The position numbers and the translations under genes are program-made. Shown one piece after another: positions 42,142-50,475 of a stretch of 64,000 bases of DNA. The stretch is from a bacterium. GTDB lineage: Bacteria > Vulcanimicrobiota > Xenobia > Xenobiales > JADMJV01. Numbering within the stretch: the stretch's first letter is position 1; each line of letters begins with the position of its first letter. The DNA lies in contig JAFEBA010000016.1 in assembly GCA_018266105.1 (NCBI GenBank), forward strand, positions 134,666-198,665, written 5' to 3'. The notes beneath the pieces are model-generated. The model saw only the letters and a list, made by a program, of their open reading frames with translations, was not told the DNA's origin and did not search any database.

Positions 42142-44061
42142 GTGGAACCTCTCAAGCGAATCAACAGCCCTACCTGGACCGCCCCCAAGCCGTTGATCGC
42201 CCGCCCGGATAAGCCTCAGTCCCTCTCCGATCCCGAAGAATCCTTTCAGTTCCAGGGTCGTGCCAATTGGGACCAGCCAGCCTCCAATAACGGGATTTTC
42301 CAGGCACCTGCGAACGAGCAGACCTTTCAAGCGCCCGCGCCCAGACCGGCTCCATCCGCGCCGGTCCCCTCCGTGCTCTCGATGCTGGATGAGCAGCCGG
42401 CCGACGACAAGCACTCGGTGATGGCGGACATGATGGGACGCGAAGCCTTATACCTGGGAGCCTATCCCTATCGTGAGGGGGGCGAGCAAGTTCGTAGCGA
42501 ACTGGCTCAGCGCTATCAAGACCCGGTTGCCGGGGCTGCCCATTTTCACCAGGAGGCTCTCGAGTTCGCTAAGACTCGTGGTGTGGATCCGCAAAAGTTG
42601 CCGGAAGCTCTCCAGGGCAAGACTTTCGACGCCGATTCGGCCGTCCTGATTAAGCAAGAGCTGGCCGGTCAGGTCAAAGCCTACTTTGCCAGCCTCCAGG
42701 GCAGCACCAATCCGCTCAAGGAAAAGCTGAGCCAGCAGGAGTGCGATCGTTTTATTGACCTGATGGGCCAGTGTCAGGCCGAAGGTTCGCTGGGCAAAGT
42801 CTCAGCCGGTGACGTCTATCGACTGGCCTCCAGCAATCTGAATTTGTTGGCCCTGCAGGATCGCTCGGCGGCCGAGATTACTTTCGGTGAGCACGGTGTG
42901 CGCCACCTGGTGGGCCACAACATAATGGTCTGCGAGAAACTCTGCGACCAGATGGCTGCCCAGGGCGTCCAGGTCAGCGCCAAAGACCGATTGATTTTGC
43001 ATCAAACCATGTTGCTGCACGATATGGGCTATGCGGTCGAGAACGTGCGTGGCGATTTCGCCAAGAACGGCATCAAGACTCAGGACGCCGGACATCCTTT
43101 GCTGGGCGCTCGCTACGTGCGCGAGCGCCTGCAGAACGACGTTGACCCCATCAACGCCATCTTCTCGCCCGAAGAGATGAACCTGATCCATCGTTGTGTC
43201 GAATACCACGATATGGACGCAAACGGGAAGTCGGGCGTCCAATTGAACATGAGCGCTGAGCCAACCGCTCTGGAGCGGCAGCAGAATCTAGAGAGTATCA
43301 CCCGGCTGGCGGATAATTCCCACGCCCTCGACGATAAAGTCTCGGACGTGATTTACCGGCATCCCGCCGCCCTCAAGACGATGCGTCAGATCAAAACGGC
43401 TGGCGAAGTCGGGGACGAGGCCAAGGTCAGGTCTCTGCAAGAGGGTCTCAAACACGATCTGGAAGCTCGCACCGACCTGTCGGCCGACGATAAGGCCGCC
43501 TTGAAGCAGGCTGTCAATCAGATGAGCGCGGGCGAGTATGAGTTTTCCGCTCGCCGCCTGGTGGGCGGCAAGCCCGATTACGCCATTGACGCTCAGGGCA
43601 ATGTCACCATTACCTTGCGCGAATCCCCCATTCATAAGCAAATTGCTCAGGTCAGCGGACAGGAGCCGCTCAAGCTTCTGGCCGGCTACATGCAGGACCT
43701 GAGTGGCGTGCGCCCGGAGATCGACCGCACCACCCGCAGCGTCGAGGCCGGAAACCTGCGCTTTGATCTGAAGCCTTCCAGTCAGTTGGATGATTATCAG
43801 AAAGCCGTCTCTGAAGTGATGCTGAGCGATCCCAAGTTCCGCGGCTGGGCCGTGCGGGACGCGGATATGGGCAAAACTCAGAAGGCCGCCAGCAACTTGC
43901 TGGAAGCCGCTGCCAACCTGACCGATGAGCAACTGCGCCGCCAGGCCGCCGTACTGCTGGATCGGGTGGATGCTCCGCGGGCCCAGATTCTGCAGGCCCT
44001 GCAAACTCAACTGGACGAGATCAAGTCGGAGCGTCGCCAGGCTCTCTATGCAACGACTTGA
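42142..44061 (+). CDS. HD-domain protein with Pro-rich N-terminal leader
   Basis: 639 aa, GTG start right behind the promoter. Residues 1-80 are a disordered Pro/Ala leader (KPLIARPDKPQSL, DPEESFQFQG). The HD domain spans about 245-400: HGVRHLVGHNIMVCEKL, LLHDMGYAVEN (the HD pair), HPLLGARYVRERL, IHRCVEYHDMD. This order is that of HD phosphohydrolases (metal-dependent phosphodiesterases or nucleotidases). After it comes a helical region and a domain with GQEPLKLLAGYMQDLSGV. There is no signal peptide and no GYP motif, so it is not a standard c-di-GMP HD-GYP enzyme. Substrate unknown. Confidence 0.75.
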   Translation: MEPLKRINSPTWTAPKPLIARPDKPQSLSDPEESFQFQGRANWDQPASNNGIFQAPANEQTFQAPAPRPAPSAPVPSVLSMLDEQPADDKHSVMADMMGREALYLGAYPYREGGEQVRSELAQRYQDPVAGAAHFHQEALEFAKTRGVDPQKLPEALQGKTFDADSAVLIKQELAGQVKAYFASLQGSTNPLKEKLSQQECDRFIDLMGQCQAEGSLGKVSAGDVYRLASSNLNLLALQDRSAAEITFGEHGVRHLVGHNIMVCEKLCDQMAAQGVQVSAKDRLILHQTMLLHDMGYAVENVRGDFAKNGIKTQDAGHPLLGARYVRERLQNDVDPINAIFSPEEMNLIHRCVEYHDMDANGKSGVQLNMSAEPTALERQQNLESITRLADNSHALDDKVSDVIYRHPAALKTMRQIKTAGEVGDEAKVRSLQEGLKHDLEARTDLSADDKAALKQAVNQMSAGEYEFSARRLVGGKPDYAIDAQGNVTITLRESPIHKQIAQVSGQEPLKLLAGYMQDLSGVRPEIDRTTRSVEAGNLRFDLKPSSQLDDYQKAVSEVMLSDPKFRGWAVRDADMGKTQKAASNLLEAAANLTDEQLRRQAAVLLDRVDAPRAQILQALQTQLDEIKSERRQALYATT

Positions 44062-44371
44062 GCGGTGGATGGCCGGCTACCGCCTGCCCCCCGTCGGTGA
44101 CCCGTTGCACGAGGTGGAGTCGGCCAACCTGGAGGTCTTGAGATCCTTTTACGCTTTGCTGGCCGTGACCGGCCAGGAGCCGGACCCGCTGACTGCGGTT
44201 CGAGCGCACTTTCCCGACTTTCCCGAATTTGCTCTGGACGGCTCGCCCAGCGAGGCTCTGGTGGTGCTGGGCGTGGCTCGCCCTCGAGGACCCCTGGTGG
44301 ACTTAAAAGCCAGGCTCCAGGAACAGCTGTCCCCTGAGCAGGCCGCTGAGTATCTGACGCTCATCGATTAG
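44048..44371 (+). CDS. Hypothetical 107-aa protein coupled to the HD gene
   Basis: ATG at 44048, overlapping the HD stop by 14 bases. The protein is acidic and Leu/Pro-rich (MQRLERWMAGYRLPP, then LEVLRSFYALLAVTGQEPD, ending LSPEQAAEYLTLID), with no signal or membrane segment. It is probably helical. The overlap suggests a partner or regulator of the HD protein; no family recognised. Confidence 0.6.
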   Translation: MQRLERWMAGYRLPPVGDPLHEVESANLEVLRSFYALLAVTGQEPDPLTAVRAHFPDFPEFALDGSPSEALVVLGVARPRGPLVDLKARLQEQLSPEQAAEYLTLID

Positions 44372-44420
44372 TTACTTTTTCGTAACGTTTCCGTTCGTAC
44401 GATCGGGTAATAATAGAGGT

Positions 44421-44753
44421 ATGAAGAAGTACCTGCTGTTGATTGCCTTGAGTCCCCTGGCCCTGGCTGAGCCGACCGGGTTCTCGCCCACCTTGCCTTT
44501 TGGCATCCCGGCTCACAGCACCCAGGCGCCCGTCAATAACTCTGGCCCCGCTCACGTGCCTTACAATTACAACGGTGGTTACGGTTACTATTATTACTAC
44601 GGCGCTGGCGGCGGCGGTATGGCCACGGGCACCTATCATTCCAGTTCCTACGGTTCGACTCTGCCCAGCTATCAATCCAGTAACCCTCAAAAAGGGCTGG
44701 ATTCCTACAACAACAGTAGCAAGCGCAAGAACGACACTCTGCCCGGTTACTGA
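44421..44753 (+). CDS. Small secreted Tyr/Gly/Ser-rich protein
   Basis: 110 aa with a clean signal peptide (LLLIALSPLALA). The mature protein is low-complexity: NGGYGYYYYYGAGGGG, THSTQAP-like Pro/Ser stretches, and SSYGSTLPSYQSSN, ending RKNDTLPGY. Tyr- and Gly-rich secreted proteins are often adhesive or cross-linked coat proteins, but nothing here proves that. GAGG lies just before the ATG, and a TAATAAT is eight bases upstream. Its stop shares one base with the MBL start (TGATG). Confidence 0.65.
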   Translation: MKKYLLLIALSPLALAEPTGFSPTLPFGIPAHSTQAPVNNSGPAHVPYNYNGGYGYYYYYGAGGGGMATGTYHSSSYGSTLPSYQSSNPQKGLDSYNNSSKRKNDTLPGY

Positions 44754-45580
44754 TGCTGGTCGAGCAAGATCTGAGTTTGGAGCTGCTTCCCAACGGCGGC
44801 TGGGACTCGCGAATTGAAGTCGTCCAGGTGGGCGATTTGGTACGCAGTCATTTGATTTACACTGAGAACTTCACGGTTGTATACGACACCTTGTTGGGGC
44901 CTTTGAGTGGAGCTTTTCTGGCTGGGCGCGTGGCCGAACGAGGCAAGCCGGTGCTGGTAGTGGATTCCCACTCGGACTGGGATCATTACTGGGGAAACCA
45001 GTGCTTTAGCGGGCCGATCCTGGGCTTACAGTTGACGGCCGAGCGCATACTGGGCCGCTTCGGACGCGAAGAACTGGTGAAGAAAAGTGGTGAGCATCCC
45101 AGCTACCGGGCGGTGAAGCTGGTGCCTCCCAATGTGCGACTGAGCGGGGAGACCGTGTTGGACGGCGGCGACCTGACCTTGCAGTTACTTCATACCCCGG
45201 GTCACCGGCCCGACCACCTGGCGCTCTACATCCCTGAAATTCGCACTTTGCTGCCCGGAGACGCTGTAGAAACACCGTTTGCGCTGCTGGATGAAAGCTC
45301 TCCGTCTGAAGACCTCAAGCAGATGCAGTCCACACTGCAGCGCTTTCTCGCCTTGGACGTGGACTGGCTGCTCTGCAATCACGCGCCGCCTCAGGCCGGC
45401 AAAGACCTGGTTCGGTCCAATCTCGAGTTTTATCGGAGGCTCGTCACACTGGCTGACCTATCTGACAGTGTCGAAAGCCTGATGCGACAGTTTCCTTATG
45501 AGGGTCCTGAGGATGCCGATTTCTATCGCCAGGATCATGCCCGTATTTGTAAGGCCGCCTGGGCCGCCGCTCATCCTTGA
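44753..45580 (+). CDS. Metallo-beta-lactamase fold hydrolase with altered metal motif
   Basis: 275 aa. The fold is shown by VVYDTLLGPLSG, VVDSHSDWDHYWGN, LLHTPGHRPDHLALY, LLPGDAV and LLCNHAPPQ. The usual HxHxDH becomes His73-Ser-Asp-Trp-Asp77-His78, with Asp75 replacing the second His, while the later His, Asp and His ligands remain. This still allows one or two metals but differs from typical glyoxalase II. Close wording is seen in SoxH/quinoprotein-relay-type MBL proteins. It is cytosolic (no signal) and coupled to both neighbours. Substrate unknown. Confidence 0.8.
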   Translation: MLVEQDLSLELLPNGGWDSRIEVVQVGDLVRSHLIYTENFTVVYDTLLGPLSGAFLAGRVAERGKPVLVVDSHSDWDHYWGNQCFSGPILGLQLTAERILGRFGREELVKKSGEHPSYRAVKLVPPNVRLSGETVLDGGDLTLQLLHTPGHRPDHLALYIPEIRTLLPGDAVETPFALLDESSPSEDLKQMQSTLQRFLALDVDWLLCNHAPPQAGKDLVRSNLEFYRRLVTLADLSDSVESLMRQFPYEGPEDADFYRQDHARICKAAWAAAHP

Positions 45581-46530
45581 TCCCCTTTCCTTTGCCCTGG
45601 CAGGCTCACAACAGCACTCTGGTGGCGGGTTGTGGGGGCGGTTTCGATGTCATCTGCGCGTTGCCGGTTGCCTTCAATCTGAAGGCTCAGGGCAAGGCGG
45701 TGCATCTGGCCAGCTACAGTTTCTCTGAGTTGCGCGAGATTGAGGGGGCGGAGAAGCTCAGTTCCAAGCTGTTTCGCGTCCACGCCGATTGTGAACCGCC
45801 GGCCAACGGTTATTGTCCGGAACTCTGGCTCTGTCGCTGGTGGCGTCAACATTTTGGTGAGGAGCTCTCGGTCTGGTGCTATCGGAGGGTGGGCACGGCA
45901 CCGCTGGCTGAGATTTTTGGACAGTTGCGTGAGCGACTTGAGCTGGATGCCCTGGTGGTGGTGGATGGGGGAGTCGACGGACTGTTTGTCGGCGATGAGC
46001 ATGAGCTGGGTACTCCCGAGACGGATACCGCCTCCTTGCTGGCTGCCTACCAACAGGAAGGGTTGGCGCGCTATTGCGCCTTCTGCGCCTTTGGTACTGA
46101 GGGGACTGCCTACTCTGTGCGTCACGCCGACGCCCTGCAGCGTATGGCCGAACTGATCGGCCAGGGCTATGGTCTGGGGGTGTCGGCTTTGCTTCCCCAG
46201 TCCTCAGAGGGCCAGTGGTTCAGTGATTGTCTCGAGTATGTGCACGAGCAGTTGGGTGAGCAGTGGCATAGCCATATGGCCGGTTCCATTCTGGCCGCCA
46301 TGCGGGGGAGGTTTGGGGAGCAGCTTTTAAGCCAGCGCTGCCTGGGGGCCCCAATCTGGGTCTCGCCCCTGACTTTGCTCTACTGGTTCTTTGATTTGCC
46401 CGGCCTGGCCAGGCAGCGGCCTTACCTTCAGCAGGCTCTTGAGGCCGAAAGCGTGGGAGATCTCCACGATTTGATTCAAAAATATAGACATGATACGGGC
46501 GTTATGGAGAATCGGAAAATCCCCATCTAG
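45577..46530 (+). CDS. DUF1152 family protein
   Basis: 317 aa, TTG start sharing TTGA with the MBL stop. STLVAGCGGGFDVICALPVAFNL (glycine-rich, dinucleotide-binding-like) opens the protein, then LDALVVVDGGVDGLFVGDEHELGTP, as in DUF1152. SVRHADALQRMAEL and LTLLYWFFDLPGLARQRPYL follow. The family has no established biochemistry; the GCGGGFD loop suggests a nucleotide-sugar or cofactor ligand. The end of the gene is 7 bases before the MerR promoter elements. Confidence 0.78.
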   Translation: MIPFPLPWQAHNSTLVAGCGGGFDVICALPVAFNLKAQGKAVHLASYSFSELREIEGAEKLSSKLFRVHADCEPPANGYCPELWLCRWWRQHFGEELSVWCYRRVGTAPLAEIFGQLRERLELDALVVVDGGVDGLFVGDEHELGTPETDTASLLAAYQQEGLARYCAFCAFGTEGTAYSVRHADALQRMAELIGQGYGLGVSALLPQSSEGQWFSDCLEYVHEQLGEQWHSHMAGSILAAMRGRFGEQLLSQRCLGAPIWVSPLTLLYWFFDLPGLARQRPYLQQALEAESVGDLHDLIQKYRHDTGVMENRKIPI

Positions 46531-46534
46531 CCTA

Positions 46535-46562
46535 TTGACACTGTCATATGACAGTGTTAGAT
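46535..46562 (+). promoter_or_regulatory. Promoter of the MerR / VIT-vWA operon
   Basis: Perfect -35 TTGACA (46535-46540), 16-base spacer, -10 TTAGAT (46557-46562). The predicted start near 46569 nearly coincides with the GTG codons at 46567 and 46570, so the transcript may be leaderless. Confidence 0.75.
46538..46557. promoter_or_regulatory. 20-bp perfect palindromic operator
   Basis: ACACTGTCATATGACAGTGT is a perfect inverted repeat that covers the end of the -35 box, the whole spacer and the first base of the -10. MerR-type dimers bind such dyads inside promoters, so autoregulation by the gene just downstream is the natural reading. Confidence 0.75.
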
Positions 46563-46575
46563 TGAGGTGGTGACG

Positions 46576-47151
46576 ATGGTCCGATTGGAAGAACTGGCGC
46601 AGTGGGGTCAGCAGTTGATGGATCGGCTGGGCTGGCACGAGGGTGACTCGAAGAGAGTGACCTGGACGCCCACTCCCCGACTGCTGCGCTACTACACAAC
46701 CTTGGGACTGCTTGACCGAGCCGCTCATTTTCAAGGACGGACGGCGTTTTATACGGGCAAGCACCTGCTTCAGGTTTTGGCCATCAAGCATCTGCAACTG
46801 GCGGGAAGTAAGCTGGAAGACATTCAGCGACTGCTGCTGGGCAAGAGCGAGCAGAGTCTGGCTGAGATGCTGGGCTTGAGTTTGCCTTTGCCAGACCCCC
46901 AGGTGCCATCGCAAGAAGTGGCGCCGCTCAAGCGTCGCTCTGATTTCTGGGAAGAGCTGCCAGAACGCGCTCTGCCCGCTCCGACCTTACCTGTGGCGCC
47001 TCGGCGCCACCTGCAAAGCCTCGAGCCGCTCAGCGGTCTGCAAGTCCTGATCGATAGCGACCGTCTGCCCGATGGCTTCAAATTGGAAGAGTTTCTGCAG
47101 AAAATGTCCGACCTTGTGCGTGAAATGAATGAAGGGGGCTCAAAGCCGTGA
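46576..47151 (+). CDS. MerR family transcriptional regulator
   Basis: 191 aa from the ATG at 46576; GTG codons at 46567 and 46570 are alternatives, and the promoter position favours 46570. After a 25-residue helical start comes the winged-helix core: TPTPRLLRYYTTLGLLDRAAHFQGRTA (the RYYxxLGLL signature), then YTGKHLLQVLAIKHLQLAGSKLEDIQRLLLG. The C-terminal half has no Cys metal site, so the signal is not a thiol metal. The gene overlaps the vWA gene (GTGA), and the operator upstream suggests self-control. MerR-VIT/vWA pairs occur in other genomes as far as I recall. Confidence 0.82.
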   Translation: MVRLEELAQWGQQLMDRLGWHEGDSKRVTWTPTPRLLRYYTTLGLLDRAAHFQGRTAFYTGKHLLQVLAIKHLQLAGSKLEDIQRLLLGKSEQSLAEMLGLSLPLPDPQVPSQEVAPLKRRSDFWEELPERALPAPTLPVAPRRHLQSLEPLSGLQVLIDSDRLPDGFKLEEFLQKMSDLVREMNEGGSKP

Positions 47152-49817
47152 CCGCCAGTCCAACCCAGCTGCACATCCTCAATCAAGCCGACTACGATCG
47201 ATATCGTGTGCCCAGCGATCTTGGGAGCTTTGGCAGTTTGCAGACTGCCTCGGGCATTCTGCCCCTGCAGAGCATGTCTTTGCAGGGCCATATCAGCGGG
47301 CTGCTCTACCAGCTCAAGCTGGTCCAACGTTTCTACAATCCATATAACCAGCCGCTGGAAGCGACCTATATTTTTCCCTTGCCTGGCCGGGCCGCGGTCA
47401 GCTCCTTCGTGATGCAGACCGAGCAGCGCCGCGTGATCGGGCGCTTGGAGGAGCGTGGCGAAGCCCGTCGCCAGTATCAGCAGGCCGTGGCTCAGGGCAA
47501 GCAGGCCGCCCTGGCTGAGGAAGAGCGCTCGGAAGTCTTCACCATGACGGTGGGCAATATTCCCCCGCATCAGTTCGTGGAAGTGGAGATGGAGCTGCAC
47601 GGCCCGCTGACTTTTGCCGATGGCCGGGCCATGTTCCGCTTTCCGCTGGTGGTGGCGCCGCGCTACATTCCAGGCACACCCTACTCTGGAGAGGGTGTGG
47701 GTCAGGGGGTGGCCACCGACACCAATGCCGTGCCTGACGCCAGCCGGATTTCTCCGCCGGTTCTGTTGCCCGGCTATCCCAACCCGGTGCAGTTGGGTGT
47801 GAACATTCAGGTCGATACGGGTGGTTTGATTTTTGGCCTGCCCGAGGTGAGCATGCCCGACCTGCTTTGCTGGAACGAGCCGGCGGGCTTCCGCATCTCG
47901 CTGCAGCCCACCGCCGACCGCCTGGATCGTGACCTGATCGTTCGCTTCCCGTTGCCCTCGCCGCAGATGCAGAGCAGTTTTCAGATCAGCAACGGCTACT
48001 ACGTGCTCAATCTGATCCCCGATGACCTGCACCAGATGGGTCCTCAGACGCCCCGGCAGGTTGTTACACTGTTAGATCGCTCTGGCTCGATGGCCGGATG
48101 GAAAATGGTTTGCGCTCGCCGGGCGGTTGGCCGCCTGATTGATTCGCTGACCGATCGCGATGCTTTCCAGGTGCTGAACTTCGATGACCGCATCGAATAC
48201 CTGGACCCGCGGAAGACCCATCTGCGTTGGGCCAGCGACCGCGAGCGTTATCTGGCCTTAGAAGCTCTGGGCAAGGTGAATGATCGGGGCGGCACTGAGA
48301 TCTTGCCCGCCATTCAGGCGGGTGTGAATATGCTTAGAGGTCAGGCTGATCCCTATCTCATTCTGATCACCGACGGCCAGGTAGGGAATGAATCTGAAGT
48401 CTTGCGCTGGATTCAGCAGAACGCTCAGGGTATCCGTATCTTTACGGTGGGAATCGATACTGCCGTCAATGTCAGCCTGTTGGAGCGCATCGCTCAGGTC
48501 AGTGGCGGGCACTTCACACTGGTCACCAGCGAGGACCAGTTGGACGAAGAGATGCTGGGTTTGCGACGCCGCATCAATCCGCCGCTGCTCAGTCGCGTAA
48601 GCATTCAGTTGCCGGGTGCGGAATCCAGTCCGGCCTCGGTGGACCTCTTTCAGGGTCTGGCGGCGCGCCAGATGGGATTTGTGCGTGGCCATGTGGGACA
48701 CGAGGTTGAAGTGGTGGGCTATGCCCGCGACGGACGAGCTTTCCGCAACCGCCTGCCGGTGACCCACTGCGGCGGTCAGACCATCGAGAAGATGTGGGCC
48801 CGCGAGCGGGTGCTGGAGCTGGAACACGGCTTTTTGGCAGGCTGGAAACAACCCGCCTATCAGCCCGCAGCCATCGCTCAGTTTGCTCTGCAGCACGGAG
48901 TGCTGTGTCGCTTCACGGCTTTCGTGGCGGTGGACGAGCAGAGCTTCGTGCCCGGTCCGATGCATCAGGTGACCCAGGCTGTCTCAGCGCCGGATGGACA
49001 GGCGATGCACAAGCGGATGAGTGTCTCCGCTCCTATGCAGTCCAAGGCCAAGACCGGCAGTTTGGCTCCGAGTCCCAGAATGGCCGAGCATCCTGGCATG
49101 CGCAATAAGCCAACTCTGGGCGGAGGTGGATTCTTCAGTCAGAGCCCGCCTCCGGCCTGTTCGGTCCCCGGCGGCTTCCAGGCCTCCGACCCCTTCGCAT
49201 CCCCGGACCCGTTTGCTTCGGCAGGAGCCGATCCATTTGTTTCGGCAGGAGCCGATCCATTTGCTGCTGCACCAGGAGCCGATCCTTTTGCTGCGCCAGG
49301 AGCCGATCCGTTTGCTTCGGCAGGAGCCGATCCGTTCTCGGCTCCTCCGGCTCCAGATCCCTTCGCCGAGCCGGTTGCCTTCGAGTTTGAAGCCGCTCCG
49401 ATGGCGGAACCAGCGCTGGACTGTGGGTCAGTGTGGCAATCGGTGCCGCTGCCGGCGCCGGCACCTCCGGCTGCAGCCCCCCCGCTGCGACGGGCTGCCC
49501 CTAAGCTGGAGTCCGGTCCGGCCAGTGGCTGGAAGGCAGATGCCGTTCAGGACGAGGTCCAGGCCGCGCTCCAGCTTGCCCGAGGGGCCAGCAGCAGTCG
49601 CGACTGGAATCTGGCCTTGCAGGCTCTGATCGAGGCACTGGTTCGCCGGGGCTTCCAACTCAATCAGCTGGAACCGCTGCAGGATCTGTTGCGCCGAGTT
49701 CAATCGATGCACGGTCCGGTCACGGCGGCCAGCGCCTGGTTGCAACAGGTTGAGAAGTGGGTCAACAGCCTGCTGCACAACCCCGCATCCGCTCGGGCCG
49801 ACAACTTCTGGATGTAG
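47148..49817 (+). CDS. VIT and vWA domain protein with DPF repeats
   Basis: 889 aa, GTG start overlapping the MerR stop. The VIT domain (about 35-155) has VQRFYNPYNQPLEATYIFPLP and FTMTVGNIPPHQFVEVEM; the vWA domain (about 300-480) has the MIDAS motif DRSGS at 310-314 and LILITDGQVGN. A beta region follows, then at about 679-741 a Pro/Ala linker with six or more DPFA-type repeats (GADPFAS, GADPFAA). The last 80 residues are a helical domain. With no signal peptide it is cytosolic, and the MIDAS site should bind a partner through a metal ion. It resembles inter-alpha-trypsin heavy-chain layouts. Confidence 0.88.
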   Translation: MTASPTQLHILNQADYDRYRVPSDLGSFGSLQTASGILPLQSMSLQGHISGLLYQLKLVQRFYNPYNQPLEATYIFPLPGRAAVSSFVMQTEQRRVIGRLEERGEARRQYQQAVAQGKQAALAEEERSEVFTMTVGNIPPHQFVEVEMELHGPLTFADGRAMFRFPLVVAPRYIPGTPYSGEGVGQGVATDTNAVPDASRISPPVLLPGYPNPVQLGVNIQVDTGGLIFGLPEVSMPDLLCWNEPAGFRISLQPTADRLDRDLIVRFPLPSPQMQSSFQISNGYYVLNLIPDDLHQMGPQTPRQVVTLLDRSGSMAGWKMVCARRAVGRLIDSLTDRDAFQVLNFDDRIEYLDPRKTHLRWASDRERYLALEALGKVNDRGGTEILPAIQAGVNMLRGQADPYLILITDGQVGNESEVLRWIQQNAQGIRIFTVGIDTAVNVSLLERIAQVSGGHFTLVTSEDQLDEEMLGLRRRINPPLLSRVSIQLPGAESSPASVDLFQGLAARQMGFVRGHVGHEVEVVGYARDGRAFRNRLPVTHCGGQTIEKMWARERVLELEHGFLAGWKQPAYQPAAIAQFALQHGVLCRFTAFVAVDEQSFVPGPMHQVTQAVSAPDGQAMHKRMSVSAPMQSKAKTGSLAPSPRMAEHPGMRNKPTLGGGGFFSQSPPPACSVPGGFQASDPFASPDPFASAGADPFVSAGADPFAAAPGADPFAAPGADPFASAGADPFSAPPAPDPFAEPVAFEFEAAPMAEPALDCGSVWQSVPLPAPAPPAAAPPLRRAAPKLESGPASGWKADAVQDEVQAALQLARGASSSRDWNLALQALIEALVRRGFQLNQLEPLQDLLRRVQSMHGPVTAASAWLQQVEKWVNSLLHNPASARADNFWM

Positions 49818-49830
49818 GCTGAACTCTCAG

Positions 49831-49860
49831 GAGCCGCTCCCTCAGGGGGGCGGCTCTTTT
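49831..49860 (+). terminator. Intrinsic terminator of the MerR/vWA operon
   Basis: GAGCCGCtCCC, loop TCAG, GGgGCGGCTC followed by TTTT, 14 bases after the stop of the vWA gene. Confidence 0.8.
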
Positions 49861-49879
49861 GTCATGTGCGCCAGAAGAA

Positions 49880-50140
49880 TCAGGGACTGAAGCCGGTGCC
49901 GGGTTCGCTCGGGGCTCTCCAGAGTGCGGTCAGCACGCCATAGATGAAGACCACCGAGGCGGACAGGGTCACCCCCAGTCCGGTGACGCTGGCCAGAAAA
50001 AAAAGCAGGGGCAGGGCGGGATGGTGCACCCCGCCCAGGCCGAGCGGATCGCCCAGGCAGAAGATTCCGACGAAGGCCGCCAGGCAGGCCACAGTTATCC
50101 AGATCCAGGTGCGCAGGCCTCGCCGGTAAGGGTTAATCAA
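49880..50140 (-). CDS. Small membrane protein, two or three helices
   Basis: 86 aa with a TTG start at 50140-50138, overlapping the stop of the upstream small gene. The hydrophobic segments WIWITVACLAAFVGIFCL, PALPLLFFLASVTGLGV and SASVVFIYGVLTAL mark it as integral to the membrane. The longer in-frame reading to 50224 is Cys/Ala-rich and lies inside the neighbouring gene, so I reject it. No family recognised. Confidence 0.55.
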   Translation of the reverse strand: MINPYRRGLRTWIWITVACLAAFVGIFCLGDPLGLGGVHHPALPLLFFLASVTGLGVTLSASVVFIYGVLTALWRAPSEPGTGFSP

Positions 50141-50429
50141 GTTGCATGCCCAACAGTCCGCCCAGACTGGCGAAGAGTGCGCAAAAGAGCAGCGCGCGGG
50201 CGCGACTGCCATGACCGCTGGCAAAGACGCCCAGGAGGGCGCCCAGCCCCACCACCATGGCCTTCATGGCGCCCGTGCCGTCCAGGATTGCCAGGCCGAC
50301 CCCGATTGGCAGCGCGGCGGAGAGCTGAGCGGATAAACGATAGGGACAGGTTCGCAATCTGGGCCCTAAAATTCGGCCCAGCCAGCAGCCCGTTCCAGCC
50401 AACAATACCAGTCCTGCGACAGAAAGCAT
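50133..50429 (-). CDS. Small membrane protein
   Basis: 98 aa, ATG at 50429-50427. Four hydrophobic stretches (LSVAGLVLLAGTGCWLG, LPIGVGLAIL, AMVVGLGALLGVFAS, ALLFCALFASLGGLLG) separated by Arg-rich loops suggest a compact polytopic protein. It is coupled to the next small membrane gene through an 8-base overlap. No homologue family recognised. Confidence 0.55.
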   Translation of the reverse strand: MLSVAGLVLLAGTGCWLGRILGPRLRTCPYRLSAQLSAALPIGVGLAILDGTGAMKAMVVGLGALLGVFASGHGSRARALLFCALFASLGGLLGMQLD

Positions 50430-50475
50430 TCCGCCCTAATTCGCTGAACTCAAAGAAGGTTCCGTCTGGCGATAG

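Noticed and set aside
49200..49340. CRISPR-like or non-coding direct repeats
   Set aside because: Repeats are in frame and encode the DPFA units of the vWA protein; no spacers and no cas genes.
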